A stretch of 64,000 bases of DNA from Neoroseomonas eburnea. GTDB taxonomy: Bacteria > Pseudomonadota > Alphaproteobacteria > Acetobacterales > Acetobacteraceae. The stretch covers positions 107,007 through 171,006 of the forward strand of contig NZ_JAAEDL010000010.1 in the NCBI RefSeq assembly GCF_018129005.1, written 5' to 3'. Below the pieces are notes generated by a model. It was given only the letters and a program-made list of their open reading frames with translations, did not search any database and was not told the DNA's origin. How positions within the stretch are numbered: the stretch's first letter is position 1; each line of letters starts with the position of its first letter. The position numbers and the translations under genes are program-made. Of this stretch, positions 43,754-51,590 are shown piece by piece.

Positions 43754-44932
43754 CTACGCCCGTTCCAGTAGCCCCGCCCGTGCCAGCCGGTGGCAGAACT
43801 TCAGCGCCCCGTCGCCCAGGGCCTCGGCTGTCGTGCCGTCTTCCAGGGCCTGCAGCCAGCCGAGTTCCTGCGCGCTCAGCGTCTCCACGCCGCCGTACCA
43901 CCGCAGCGCGGCGCCGCCCGCAGGCAGCGGGACCAGGGTGTGGTGCATCGACTCCGAAAGGCGCAGCCGTTCGGTCGGCGCGGGCGGCCGCGTGGTCAAC
44001 GAACGGCCCGGCAGGGAAAGCCGGTCGTGCGCCACACGGTCCAGTGCCGCCAGGGCGAGGCGATCCGCCAGGCCTGGCCGGGACAAGGCCGCCACGGCGG
44101 CGCGGAGGCGCGCATCGACCTCGGCAAGGCCGTCGGATTCGGCGAGCCGCCAGGTGGGCATGGCCGCACGGAGGGCGGGTTCCTCGGTCTCGAGCTCGGC
44201 AAGGAGGTGGCGCAGCATCTCCCCCAGGCCGGGTTCGAGCAGGCCGATGGTGATGTGCAGCGATGGCTCCTCGCCCTCCTGCACCATCGCCTCGTGCAGC
44301 ACGCCGCGCGGGAGGTAGAGCGCGTCGCCTGGGGACATCACCAACTCCTGCGGCTCGCCTTCGGGCGCGACGGCGTTGGCCCAGGGCGTGTGGCGCGTCG
44401 GCGCGGCGTAGGGAATGGCATCCCACACCCGCCAGGCCTTGCGCCCGGAGACCTGCAGCACCAGCACGTCGTGGGTGTCGAAGTGCACGCGGAAGCCCTG
44501 CGCGCCCGGCGGCGTCAGGTAGATGTTCGCCTGCACGCCGTGCAGGAAGGCCTTCTCCAGGCCGCGGCAGAAACGCGCGAGCGGCGGGTGGAGTTCGTGG
44601 AACTGCGAGACGACGAGGCTCGCCCCGTCGTCGTGGCAGGCGAGCAGGCGCGGCAGATCGACGCGGTCGGAGCCTTCCTCCAGGTACTGGTCCGGCGGTA
44701 CCGCGGCGCTGCCCTTGCGCGCGCCGTCGGCCATGGACACGCGCGGCGTGCGCGCCGCGTCGGTGCGCAGGAAGGCGTCGAGGTCGGCGATCGAGAGCAG
44801 TCCGGCGTAGCGTTCCGGATCGTTGCCCGGAAACAGCCGCCAGGCGGTGCCTTCGCGCAGCGCGATGCCGTCCTCGAGGGAGAGGGAACCGAAGGCGAGG
44901 GCCCAGGAGTCCTCGGCGAGTGTCGTGGTCAT
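43754..44932 (-). CDS. JmjC/cupin-4 family Fe(II)/2OG oxygenase coupled to repeat proteins
   Basis: 392 residues resembling the YcfD/RoxA/NO66 protein hydroxylases. The core RVHFDTHDVLVLQVSGRKAW supplies H150-x-D152 and the basic residue that usually holds 2-oxoglutarate; LPRGVLHEA supplies H213. The N-terminal barrel is followed by a 170-residue helical region like the winged-helix part of YcfD. YcfD hydroxylates an arginine of ribosomal protein uL16. Here the ATG overlaps the stop of a secreted-repeat gene by 4 nt and the gene is the last of that set, so the repeat proteins are candidate substrates. A ribosomal role remains a real alternative. Confidence 0.85.
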   Translation of the reverse strand: MTTTLAEDSWALAFGSLSLEDGIALREGTAWRLFPGNDPERYAGLLSIADLDAFLRTDAARTPRVSMADGARKGSAAVPPDQYLEEGSDRVDLPRLLACHDDGASLVVSQFHELHPPLARFCRGLEKAFLHGVQANIYLTPPGAQGFRVHFDTHDVLVLQVSGRKAWRVWDAIPYAAPTRHTPWANAVAPEGEPQELVMSPGDALYLPRGVLHEAMVQEGEEPSLHITIGLLEPGLGEMLRHLLAELETEEPALRAAMPTWRLAESDGLAEVDARLRAAVAALSRPGLADRLALAALDRVAHDRLSLPGRSLTTRPPAPTERLRLSESMHHTLVPLPAGGAALRWYGGVETLSAQELGWLQALEDGTTAEALGDGALKFCHRLARAGLLERA

Positions 44933-45369
44933 CTGATCCTTCCGCGGCCCGCCGCGTCGCGCGGGTCGCTGTCCGAAAAGCCTGTACGGGGCCGTCCGCG
45001 TCCGGCGGCGTCGCGCGGGTCGCTGTCAGAATAGCCGGTGCGCGGCCTGCCGCGACCGGCGGCATCGCGCGGATCGCTGTCGGAGTAGCCGGTGCGGGGT
45101 CGGCCGCGTCCAGCGCCGTCGCGAGGGTCGCTGTCGGAATAGCCGGTACGGGGCCTGCCCCGTCCGGCGGCGTCGCGCGGATCGCTGTCCGACTGACCAG
45201 TGTAAGGCCGCCCACGCCCCGCGGCATCGCGCGGGTCACTGTCGGAATAGCCGGTGCGGGGCTGCGCCGTGACGGCGACCGGCATCGCCGCCGCCGCCGC
45301 CGCCGGCGCGCCGAGCACCAGCAGCCGCCGCGACAGGCGTCCGCGCCGCGAGGTGCGGTCCTCGGTCAT
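44929..45369 (-). CDS. Secreted protein with six 18-residue repeats (repeat protein 1)
   Basis: 146 residues. Residues 1-37 form a basic, then hydrophobic leader (RRGRLSRRLLVLGAP, AVTAQ). Six contiguous 18-residue units follow, of the form RTGYSDSDPRDAAGRGRP, to the C-terminus. The codons vary among units at third positions (for example TCG, TCA and TCC forms for the serines, GCG and GCA for alanines), so the protein sequence has been held while DNA drifted. The unit is rich in aspartate, arginine and glycine and has no hydrophobic core. Its stop overlaps the oxygenase start by 4 nt. No known family is recognised. Confidence 0.8.
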   Translation of the reverse strand: MTEDRTSRRGRLSRRLLVLGAPAAAAAAMPVAVTAQPRTGYSDSDPRDAAGRGRPYTGQSDSDPRDAAGRGRPRTGYSDSDPRDGAGRGRPRTGYSDSDPRDAAGRGRPRTGYSDSDPRDAAGRGRPRTGFSDSDPRDAAGRGRIR

Positions 45370-45394
45370 GGTGTGGCCGGCCGGCCCCCGCGTA

Positions 45395-45940
45395 TCAGCG
45401 CCAGCCGCGGCCGCGGCCGGGGGCGTCGTTGGGGTCGTTGTCGGTCACGCCGCGCTGGCGCTGACGCCAGCCGGTACCGTAGCCGGACGGGTCGTTGGGG
45501 TCGCCGTCATTGATGCCGGTATAGGGCCGACCCTGCGTCCGCGGGCGATAGCCGCCGCGGCCATAGCCGGGACCATCGGACGGATCGGAATCGGTGATGC
45601 CGGTGCCGCGGCGATAGCCACCGCGGCCGTAGCCGGGACCGTCCGATGGATCGGAATCGGTGATGCCGGTGCCGCGGCGATAGCCACCGCGGCCGTAGCC
45701 GGGACCGTCCGACGGATCGGAATCGGTGATGCCGGTGCGGTACTGCACCGGTGTCGGGTCCATCGCCTGGGCCGCCTGGGCCGCCTGGGCCGCCGGGGCC
45801 GCGGCGGCCGCCACCGCGCCGCCGGCCGCGGCGAGCTTCAGCACCAGCATGCGCCGCCCAAGGCTGCGCCCCTCGCCATGCTCCGTCGTGCCGGGCGCCC
45901 CCGCCTCCGGCGCGGCCTTCGCAGCATTCTTCTCGGTCAT
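45395..45940 (-). CDS. Secreted protein with DxDPxD repeats (repeat protein 2)
   Basis: 181 residues from the ATG at 45940 (AAGGAG 11 nt upstream; a GTG at 45952 would sit inside that site). The leader contains SLGRRMLVLKLAAAGGAV and an alanine-rich export segment (AAQAAQA). Then come three nearly identical 22-residue units (TGITDSDPSDGPGYGRGG core) and two divergent ones (NDGDPNDPSGYGTG, TDNDPNDAPGRGRGW). The three units are almost identical at DNA level (66-bp repeats), unlike those of repeat protein 1, which points to recent expansion. It lies 25 nt upstream of repeat protein 1 on the same strand. Confidence 0.8.
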   Translation of the reverse strand: MTEKNAAKAAPEAGAPGTTEHGEGRSLGRRMLVLKLAAAGGAVAAAAAPAAQAAQAAQAMDPTPVQYRTGITDSDPSDGPGYGRGGYRRGTGITDSDPSDGPGYGRGGYRRGTGITDSDPSDGPGYGRGGYRPRTQGRPYTGINDGDPNDPSGYGTGWRQRQRGVTDNDPNDAPGRGRGWR

Positions 45941-46019
45941 GGCCTCGTGCACTCCTTCCCTGCCGGATCATCGGTCGGCGTGGGCAGTTTTCGCAAGTTC
46001 GATGGAGGAAGGATTGAGT

Positions 46020-46045
46020 GCTTCGGCGCACAATGTCGCCGAAGC
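46020..46045. terminator. Hairpin between repeat protein genes 3 and 2
   Basis: Perfect 9-bp stem GCTTCGGCG (46020-46028)/CGCCGAAGC (46037-46045) with an 8-nt loop, 3 nt beyond the stop codon of repeat protein 3. No clear U-run follows on the minus strand, so it may be a partial terminator or an mRNA-processing/stability site that sets the ratio of repeat protein 3 to the downstream genes. Confidence 0.5.
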
Positions 46046-46048
46046 GCT

Positions 46049-46516
46049 TCACCATCCGCGGCCACGGCCCGGCGCGTCGTACGGGTCGCTGTCCGACACC
46101 TGCCGTCGGGAGCCGCCGCGGCCATAGCCGGGCCCGTCGGACGGGTCAGCATCGGTGTAGCCAGTGCGCGCGCGGCTGCCGCGATATCCCCCCCGGCCAT
46201 AGCCGGGCCCGTCATTCGGGTCGGCATCGGTCATGCCGGTGCGCACGCGGTTGCCACGATAGCCGCCGCGACCCTGGCCCGGCCCGTCACTGGGGTCGGA
46301 GTCGGTGATGCCGGTGCGGTAGCCGCCGCGGCCGTAGCCGGGTCCGTCATTCGGGTCGGCATCGGTGATGCCGGTGCGGGCGGGCCCCGGCGCATAGACC
46401 GGCGCCGGCGGAGCCACCACGCAGCCGGCGAGCGCCGTCGAGGCGGTTCCGGCCCCCGCCAGCCGAAGCACCAGCAGGCGCCGCCCGAGCTGCTGCTTGT
46501 CCTGCTTGTCGTCCAT
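46049..46516 (-). CDS. Lipoprotein-like secreted DxDPxD repeat protein (repeat protein 3)
   Basis: 155 residues. The leader LGRRLLVLRLAGAGTASTALAGC repeats the GRRxLVL block of protein 2 and ends in a lipobox (cysteine 32), so lipidation is predicted. Five repeats follow with cores such as TDADPNDGPGYGRGGY, the last being SDSDPYDAPGRGRGW, almost the same as the last repeat of protein 2. First gene in the direction of transcription of the set repeat3-repeat2-repeat1-oxygenase. It is divergent from a TctC gene, 148 nt apart. No characterised relative recognised. Confidence 0.8.
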   Translation of the reverse strand: MDDKQDKQQLGRRLLVLRLAGAGTASTALAGCVVAPPAPVYAPGPARTGITDADPNDGPGYGRGGYRTGITDSDPSDGPGQGRGGYRGNRVRTGMTDADPNDGPGYGRGGYRGSRARTGYTDADPSDGPGYGRGGSRRQVSDSDPYDAPGRGRGW

Positions 46517-46664
46517 TGCGGCGCATCCTCGAGGATCGGCCCTATCCTCAGCGGCGCGGCTTCGCGGGGCAAGTGGCGCAGCACGGCGGTTTTGCCCTTG
46601 GCGGCCGTGGCGAGGGCGGCGCATCCTTCGCGCCGCCACGAGGACAACGCCCGGACCACCAACC

Positions 46665-47627
46665 ATGACCCAACGACGCACCCTTCTTGCCGCTGGCGCC
46701 GCGCTTGGACTCGCGCCCCGCCTCGCCGCCGCGCAGCAGCGCTTCGCCAGCATGTACGTGTTCATCCCCGCCGGCCCCGGCGGCGGTTGGGACGGGCTGG
46801 GCCGTGCCATGGAGCAGGTGGCCCGCGGGGCCGGCCTGGTCGGCAGCTTCCAGTTCGAAAATGTCGGCGGCGCCGGCGGCACCGTCGGCCTGCCGCGCTT
46901 CGTGGCGCAGCGCCGCGGCCGCGGCGACGCGCTGATGGTGGGCGGCGCCGTCATGGTCGGCGCGGTGCTGACCAACCGCACGCCCGTCGGCCTCAAGGAC
47001 GTGACGCCCGTCGCGCGCATGACGACGGAGGCCGGCGTCATCGTCGTGCCGGCGAATTCGGAGTTCCAGAACCTGCAGGGCTTCCTCGACGCGCTGAAGG
47101 CGAACCCGGGTGCGGTCTCCGTCGGTGGCGGCAGCGCCGGCGGCATCGACCACATCACGCTCGGGCTGATGCTCAAGGCGCTGGGGCGGCAGGCGCGCGA
47201 AGCGTCCTACGTCGCCTTCGCCGGCGGCGGGCCGGCGCAGGCGGCGATCCTCGGCGCACAGGTGAAGGCGGGCATCTCCGGCGTGTCGGAATTCGCCGAG
47301 CAGATCCGGGCCGGGCGGATGCGCGCGCTCGCCACCACCGGCGATACCCGCAGCCTGGACGGCGTGCCGACGCTCAAGGAGAGCGGCATGGACATCGTCA
47401 TCGGCAACTGGCGCGGCTTGTTCGGCGCGCCGGGCATCAGCGCGGCGCAGCGCCAGGCGCTGACGGATTTCGTCACCGCGCTGCACGCCCTGCCCGCCTG
47501 GCGGGACCTGCTGAACACGCGCGGCTGGGACGATGCCTTCCTGACGGGCCAGCCCTTCGAGGAGTTCCTCGCGCGCGACCAGCGCGAGACCGAGGCGGTC
47601 CTGCGCGACATCGGCCTGGTGACGTGA
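46665..47627 (+). CDS. tctC: Bug/TctC-family TTT receptor
   Basis: 320 residues with signal peptide (QRRTLLAAGAALGLAPRLAAAQ). The motif FIPAGPGGGWDGLGRAMEQVA, FENVGGAGGTVGLPRF and GVSEFAEQIRAGRMRALATTG are those of the tricarboxylate-type TctC receptors (GPGGGWD is typical of the citrate-like branch). Its stop overlaps the TctB GTG by 4 nt. Start of the second TTT operon of the window. Confidence 0.92.
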   Translation: MTQRRTLLAAGAALGLAPRLAAAQQRFASMYVFIPAGPGGGWDGLGRAMEQVARGAGLVGSFQFENVGGAGGTVGLPRFVAQRRGRGDALMVGGAVMVGAVLTNRTPVGLKDVTPVARMTTEAGVIVVPANSEFQNLQGFLDALKANPGAVSVGGGSAGGIDHITLGLMLKALGRQAREASYVAFAGGGPAQAAILGAQVKAGISGVSEFAEQIRAGRMRALATTGDTRSLDGVPTLKESGMDIVIGNWRGLFGAPGISAAQRQALTDFVTALHALPAWRDLLNTRGWDDAFLTGQPFEEFLARDQRETEAVLRDIGLVT

Positions 47628-48136
47628 CGCGCCGAGGCGCGGACGCCGGCGACCTCGCCGCCGGCGCGTTCGTTCTCGGGCTCGGCGGCGTGGCGATGTG
47701 GGCGGCGAGCGTGATCCCGACCTCCCCGATCTACGCGCAGGTCGGGCCGAAGGTCGTGCCCTATATCGTGGCGGCGGGGTTGATCGGACTCGGCTCCCTG
47801 CTGGTGGTCGCCGCGCTGCGCGGCGGCTGGAGCCGGGATGTTCCCGAAGTTGCCGAGGCCGGGCCCAAGAATCCGCGCGCGCTCGGTTGGCTTGGCGGCG
47901 GGTTGCTGCTCAACCTGCTGCTGATCGGGCCGCTGGGGTTCTCGCTGTCGGCGGCGGTTCAGTTCGTCTGCACGGCCCGCGCCTTCGGCAGCCGGACGCC
48001 GCTGCGCGACGCGGCGATCGCGCTGGCGGTGTCGCTCGGGGCGTTCTTCCTGTTCGTCGAGGCGCTGGGCGTGAACATCGGTGCCGGCGTGCTGGAAGGG
48101 GCGATCCTGCGCGCGCTCGGACAGGAGGTGATGTGA
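47624..48136 (+). CDS. tctB: TctB-family TTT small permease subunit
   Basis: 170 residues with four hydrophobic segments (AAGAFVLGLGGVAMWAAS, VVPYIVAAGLIGLGSLLVVAAL, LGWLGGGLLLNLLLIGPLGFSLSAAVQFVCTARAFG, AIALAVSLGAFFLFVEALGVNIGAGVLEG). This is the TctB pattern. It starts at a GTG overlapping the TctC stop by 4 nt. The larger open frame around it is a shadow. Separated from tctA by phzF and a family B element. Confidence 0.88.
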   Translation: MTRRGADAGDLAAGAFVLGLGGVAMWAASVIPTSPIYAQVGPKVVPYIVAAGLIGLGSLLVVAALRGGWSRDVPEVAEAGPKNPRALGWLGGGLLLNLLLIGPLGFSLSAAVQFVCTARAFGSRTPLRDAAIALAVSLGAFFLFVEALGVNIGAGVLEGAILRALGQEVM

Positions 48137-48243
48137 TGGAGCTTCGCAGGGGTTTGCCGACCCCCGTGGCAGGCCGGGGGCGTGTCGCCGACGCGGCAGC
48201 TTCGGGGCCCACCGCGGGCACGGCCCGTTCGAGGATCGGCTGA

Positions 48244-49134
48244 GTGCGTGCCTTCCGCTTCGTGACCGTGGACGTGTTCACGGAACACCGCTTCGGCGGC
48301 AACCAGCTCGCCGTCTTCCCCGATGCGCGCGGGCTCACGGATTCCGAGATGCAGGCCCTCGCCGCCGAGTTCAACCTGAGCGAGACGACCTTCGTCCTGC
48401 CGCCGGCCAGCCCGCACAACACGGCGCGGGTGCGCATCTTCAACCGCGTCGCGGAGATGCCCTTCGCGGGGCATCCGAATGTCGGCACCGCCTTCGTGCT
48501 GGGGCGGGAGGAGGAGGAATCGCCACGCGCGCTGCGCTTCGAGGAACCGGCCGGGCTGGTGGAGGTGGTGCTGGAACGCGACCAGGCCGGGCGCGTCGTC
48601 GGTGCCGACGTCGCGGCGCCGCAGCCGCTCTCGCTCGGCGCCCCGGTGGCGGTCGAGATCATCGCCGCCTGCGCCGGCCTGCCGCCGGAGGCCATCCTCA
48701 CGGTGTCGCATCCACCGGTGCCGGCCTCGGTCGGCAATCCCTTCGTGATCGCGGAGGTCGCGCCGGACGCCTTGTCGCGCGCCGCGCCGGACCTTGCCGC
48801 CTTCCAGCGCGCGCGGGCGGCGCGGCCGGAGATGGGCGGGCGCTTTGCGCTCTACCTCTACGCGCGCGGGGAGGGGACGGCGCTGCGCGCGCGCATGTTC
48901 GGGCCGCTCTCCGGCACCTGGGAGGATCCGGCGACGGGCAGCGCCGCGTCCCCGCTCGCGGCGCTGCTGCTCTCGCTGGGCGGTGCGCCGGAAGGGCGCT
49001 GGCAGGTGACGCAGGGGGTGGAGATGGGGCGGCCCAGCCTGCTTGCGGTCTCCGCGCGGCGGGTCGCGGACGGGATCCGCGCGACGGTCGGCGGGCGGTG
49101 CGTGCCGGTGCTGCGCGGGGAGGCGGTGCTGTGA
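48244..49134 (+). CDS. PhzF-family isomerase/epimerase
   Basis: 296 residues from a GTG. PhzF signatures: FVTVDVFTEHRFGGNQLAVFPDA, ETTFVLPP, VRIFNRVAEMPFAGHPNVGTAFVLG (with the catalytic glutamate of the family likely in the N-terminal half at the ETTFV segment), and EDPATGSAASPLAALLL. Such proteins isomerise or cyclise small metabolites without cofactors. Inserted between tctB and tctA, so it might act on the TTT substrate, though this is only positional evidence. Confidence 0.9.
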   Translation: MRAFRFVTVDVFTEHRFGGNQLAVFPDARGLTDSEMQALAAEFNLSETTFVLPPASPHNTARVRIFNRVAEMPFAGHPNVGTAFVLGREEEESPRALRFEEPAGLVEVVLERDQAGRVVGADVAAPQPLSLGAPVAVEIIAACAGLPPEAILTVSHPPVPASVGNPFVIAEVAPDALSRAAPDLAAFQRARAARPEMGGRFALYLYARGEGTALRARMFGPLSGTWEDPATGSAASPLAALLLSLGGAPEGRWQVTQGVEMGRPSLLAVSARRVADGIRATVGGRCVPVLRGEAVL

Positions 49135-49141
49135 GGGTGGC

Positions 49142-49268
49142 AAGGTCGGGGGGAGTGAACTCCCCCCGAATCCCCCCTCCTTCTTTGGGAACCTTGCGCT
49201 TCGCCGGAGGCGAAGCGCCCTGACAAGGAAGGGAGGGGGTTCGGGGGAGGTTCATCCTCCCCCGACCT
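49142..49268. repeat. Family B intergenic element, copy 5 (paired arms)
   Basis: Left half AAGGTCGGGGGGAG/CTCCCCCCGA, then CCCCCCTCCTTCTT. Right half AAGGAAGGGAGGGGGTTCGG then GGGGGAGG/CCTCCCCC and CGACCTT. In the centre is a separate 10-bp hairpin GCGCTTCGCC-gga-GGCGAAGCGC at 49197-49219. It lies between phzF and tctA, inside what otherwise looks like one operon. Confidence 0.75.
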
Positions 49269-49292
49269 TCTCCTTCCGACAAAGAGGTTTGG

Positions 49293-50786
49293 ATGGACTC
49301 GCTCTCAGGCCTCGCCCTCGGCTTCGGCAATGCCCTCTCCCTGGCGAATCTCGCCTGGGCCCTGCTGGGCTGTTTCCTCGGCACGGCGATCGGCGTGCTG
49401 CCCGGCATCGGCCCGGCGCTGACCATCGCGCTGCTGCTGCCCATCACCTTCCAGGTCAGCGCGACCGGCGCCTTCATCCTGTTCTGCGGCGTCTTCTACG
49501 GCGCGATGTATGGTGGTTCGACGACATCCATCCTGCTCAACACGCCGGGCGAGAGCGGATCGATCATCACCGCGCTCGAGGGCGCGAAGATGGCGCGCAA
49601 CGGGCGCGCCGGGCCGGCGCTGGCGACGGCCGCGATCGGATCCTTCGTCGCCGGCATGGTGGGCACGCTCGGCATAGCCTTCCTCGGGCCCGTCATCGTG
49701 GAATGGGCGCTGGTGCTGGGGCCGGCCGAGTATTTCTCCCTGATGGTGCTGTGCTTCGTCACCGTCTCGGCGGTGCTCGGTTCCTCGGCGCTGCGGGGGA
49801 TGACGTCGCTGTTCTTCGGCCTGATGCTGGGGCTGGTGGGCATCGACCTGCAGACCGGCCAGCCGCGCCTGACCTTCGGCGTGCCCGAGCTGCTGGACGG
49901 CGTGAACGTCGTGCTGGTGGCCGTCGCGCTCTTCGCGGTGGGCGAGGCGCTGCACATGGCCTGGCACCATCATGCGGGGAAGATCGAAGTGCTGCCGGTC
50001 GGCCGGCTGATGCTGTCGAGGCAGGACTGGAAGCGGTCCTTCTGGCCGTGGGTCCGCGGCGCCGGCCTGGGCTTTCCCTTCGGCGTGCTGCCGGCCGGCG
50101 GCACCGAGATGCCGACGATGCTGAGCTACTACGCCGAACGGAAGCTCGCGAAGCCGGAGCACCAGAAGGAATTCGGCACGACCGGCGCGATCGAGGGCGT
50201 GGCCGGGCCGGAGGCCGCGAACAACGCCGCCGCCGCCGGCATCCTGGTGCCGATGCTGACGCTGGGGCTGCCGACGAGCGCGACGGCGGCGATCATGCTG
50301 AGTGCCTTCCAGTCCTACGGCATCAATCCCGGGCCGCTGCTGTTCACGCAGCAGGCGGATCTGGTGTGGACGCTGATCGCCAGCCTGTTCATCGCCAACG
50401 TCATGCTGGTGGTGCTGAACCTGCCGCTGGTCGGGCTGTGGGTACGCATCCTGAAGATTCCCGTGCCGCAGCTCTATGGCGGCATCCTGGTCTTCGCGAC
50501 CATCGGGACCTACGGCATCTCCAACAGCGTGATGGATCTGGTGATCCTCTACGCGCTCGGCGTGGTGGCGATGTTCATGCGGCGCTTCGACTTCCCGGTG
50601 GCGCCCGTGGTGATCGGCATGATCCTGGGGCCGATGGCGGAACAGGCGCTGCGCCAGGCGCTGACCATCAGCCAGGGGGACTGGACCACCTTTGTCACGC
50701 GGCCCGGCAGCGCGATGATCCTCGCGCTGGCGGCGCTGGCGCTGGCAGGGCCGCGGATCTGGGCGGCGGCGGCGCGGCGGCGCTGA
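49293..50786 (+). CDS. tctA: TctA-family TTT permease large subunit
   Basis: 497 residues and about 12 membrane segments. [62 protein letters not shown] and [24 protein letters not shown]...[38 protein letters not shown] are the two TctA repeats. It clusters with the citrate-like branch by these motifs, in line with its TctC. An AGAGG site precedes the ATG, 24 nt after the family B element. Confidence 0.94.
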   Translation: MDSLSGLALGFGNALSLANLAWALLGCFLGTAIGVLPGIGPALTIALLLPITFQVSATGAFILFCGVFYGAMYGGSTTSILLNTPGESGSIITALEGAKMARNGRAGPALATAAIGSFVAGMVGTLGIAFLGPVIVEWALVLGPAEYFSLMVLCFVTVSAVLGSSALRGMTSLFFGLMLGLVGIDLQTGQPRLTFGVPELLDGVNVVLVAVALFAVGEALHMAWHHHAGKIEVLPVGRLMLSRQDWKRSFWPWVRGAGLGFPFGVLPAGGTEMPTMLSYYAERKLAKPEHQKEFGTTGAIEGVAGPEAANNAAAAGILVPMLTLGLPTSATAAIMLSAFQSYGINPGPLLFTQQADLVWTLIASLFIANVMLVVLNLPLVGLWVRILKIPVPQLYGGILVFATIGTYGISNSVMDLVILYALGVVAMFMRRFDFPVAPVVIGMILGPMAEQALRQALTISQGDWTTFVTRPGSAMILALAALALAGPRIWAAAARRR

Positions 50787-50829
50787 CGGCCCGGAACACG
50801 TAGGGACCGAGGAGGCCCGCGACCGACCC

Positions 50830-51450
50830 ATGTTCTACGAACCCAGGCTCGGCCACGGCCTGCCCCACGACCCGTTCAAGGCGATCATCGCCCCGCGGCC
50901 GATCGGCTGGATCTCGACGCTCGATGCGGAAGGGCGGCCGAACCTCGCGCCCTACAGCTTCTTCAACGCGGTGCATTCGCGCCCGCCCATGCTCGCCTTC
51001 ACCAGCGAGAGCATGAAGCACAGCGCCGCCAACGCCATCGCGACCGGCGAATTCGTGTTCAACCTCTGCACGCGGCCGCTGTTCGAGGCGATGAACGTCT
51101 CGTCCGATGCGCTCGCGGCGGGGGTGAGCGAGTTCGAGGCCGCCGGACTGGCGACCGCGCCGGGTCGCGTCGTCAAGGCGCCTCGCGTCGCAGCCGCGCC
51201 CGCGGCGCTCGAATGCCGCGTGGTGCAGTCGCTGCAGTTCCAGGACGTGGACGGCAGGGCGCTGGAGGGGTGGATCATCATCGGCCAGGTGGTCGGCGTG
51301 CATATCGACGACGCCTGCATTCGCGACGGCCGCTTCGACACCGCCGCGGCACAGCCGGTCGCGCGCTGCGGGTACCGTGACTACACGACGGTGACGGAGA
51401 TGTTCGAGGCCCTGCGGCCGACCGATGGCGGCAGCTTCGCGCCGGGATGA
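50830..51450 (+). CDS. Flavin reductase-like (DIM6/NTAB) domain protein
   Basis: 206 residues. FMN-binding split-barrel family: KAIIAPRPIGWISTLDAEGRPNLAPYSFFNAV, PPMLAFTSES, KHSAANAIATGEFVFNL, and GRYDTA-like GRFDTAAAQPVARCGYRDYTTV at the end. Members reduce FMN with NAD(P)H, often to supply a monooxygenase. None is adjacent. Runs in the same direction as tctA, about 43 nt downstream. Confidence 0.89.
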   Translation: MFYEPRLGHGLPHDPFKAIIAPRPIGWISTLDAEGRPNLAPYSFFNAVHSRPPMLAFTSESMKHSAANAIATGEFVFNLCTRPLFEAMNVSSDALAAGVSEFEAAGLATAPGRVVKAPRVAAAPAALECRVVQSLQFQDVDGRALEGWIIIGQVVGVHIDDACIRDGRFDTAAAQPVARCGYRDYTTVTEMFEALRPTDGGSFAPG

Positions 51451-51586
51451 TTGAGGGGGCGCCGCCCGCTCAAGCTTCCCCGGCAGGAGACACGCTCCCC
51501 TGCACCCACGGTTACCCGAATATCGGTTTCCAAAGGCCTTGTGGCCTTTGGCGGGGTGAGTCCGAGAGGGGCGGCACCCCTCTCGG
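51451..51586. repeat. Family A intergenic element, copy 5
   Basis: Starts with TTGAGGGGGC-type arm at the stop codon of the flavin reductase, contains GCAGGAGACACGCTCCCCTGC, then TTTCCAAAGGCCTTGTGGCCTTTGG, and ends CCGAGAGGGG/CCCCTCTCGG at 51562-51586, 4 nt before the convergent MFS stop. Confidence 0.75.
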
Positions 51587-51590
51587 AATG

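Noticed and set aside
44929..45740. Possible CRISPR array, because of regularly spaced 54- and 66-bp repeats.
   Set aside because: Repeats are contiguous without unique spacers and are in-frame coding units of secreted proteins.
45254..47623. Very long plus-strand frame across the repeat proteins and tctC.
   Set aside because: It is the antisense shadow of the repeats (giving repeated VRRIGIGDAG-like units) and out of frame with TctC; only its last 170 codons are a real gene (tctB).
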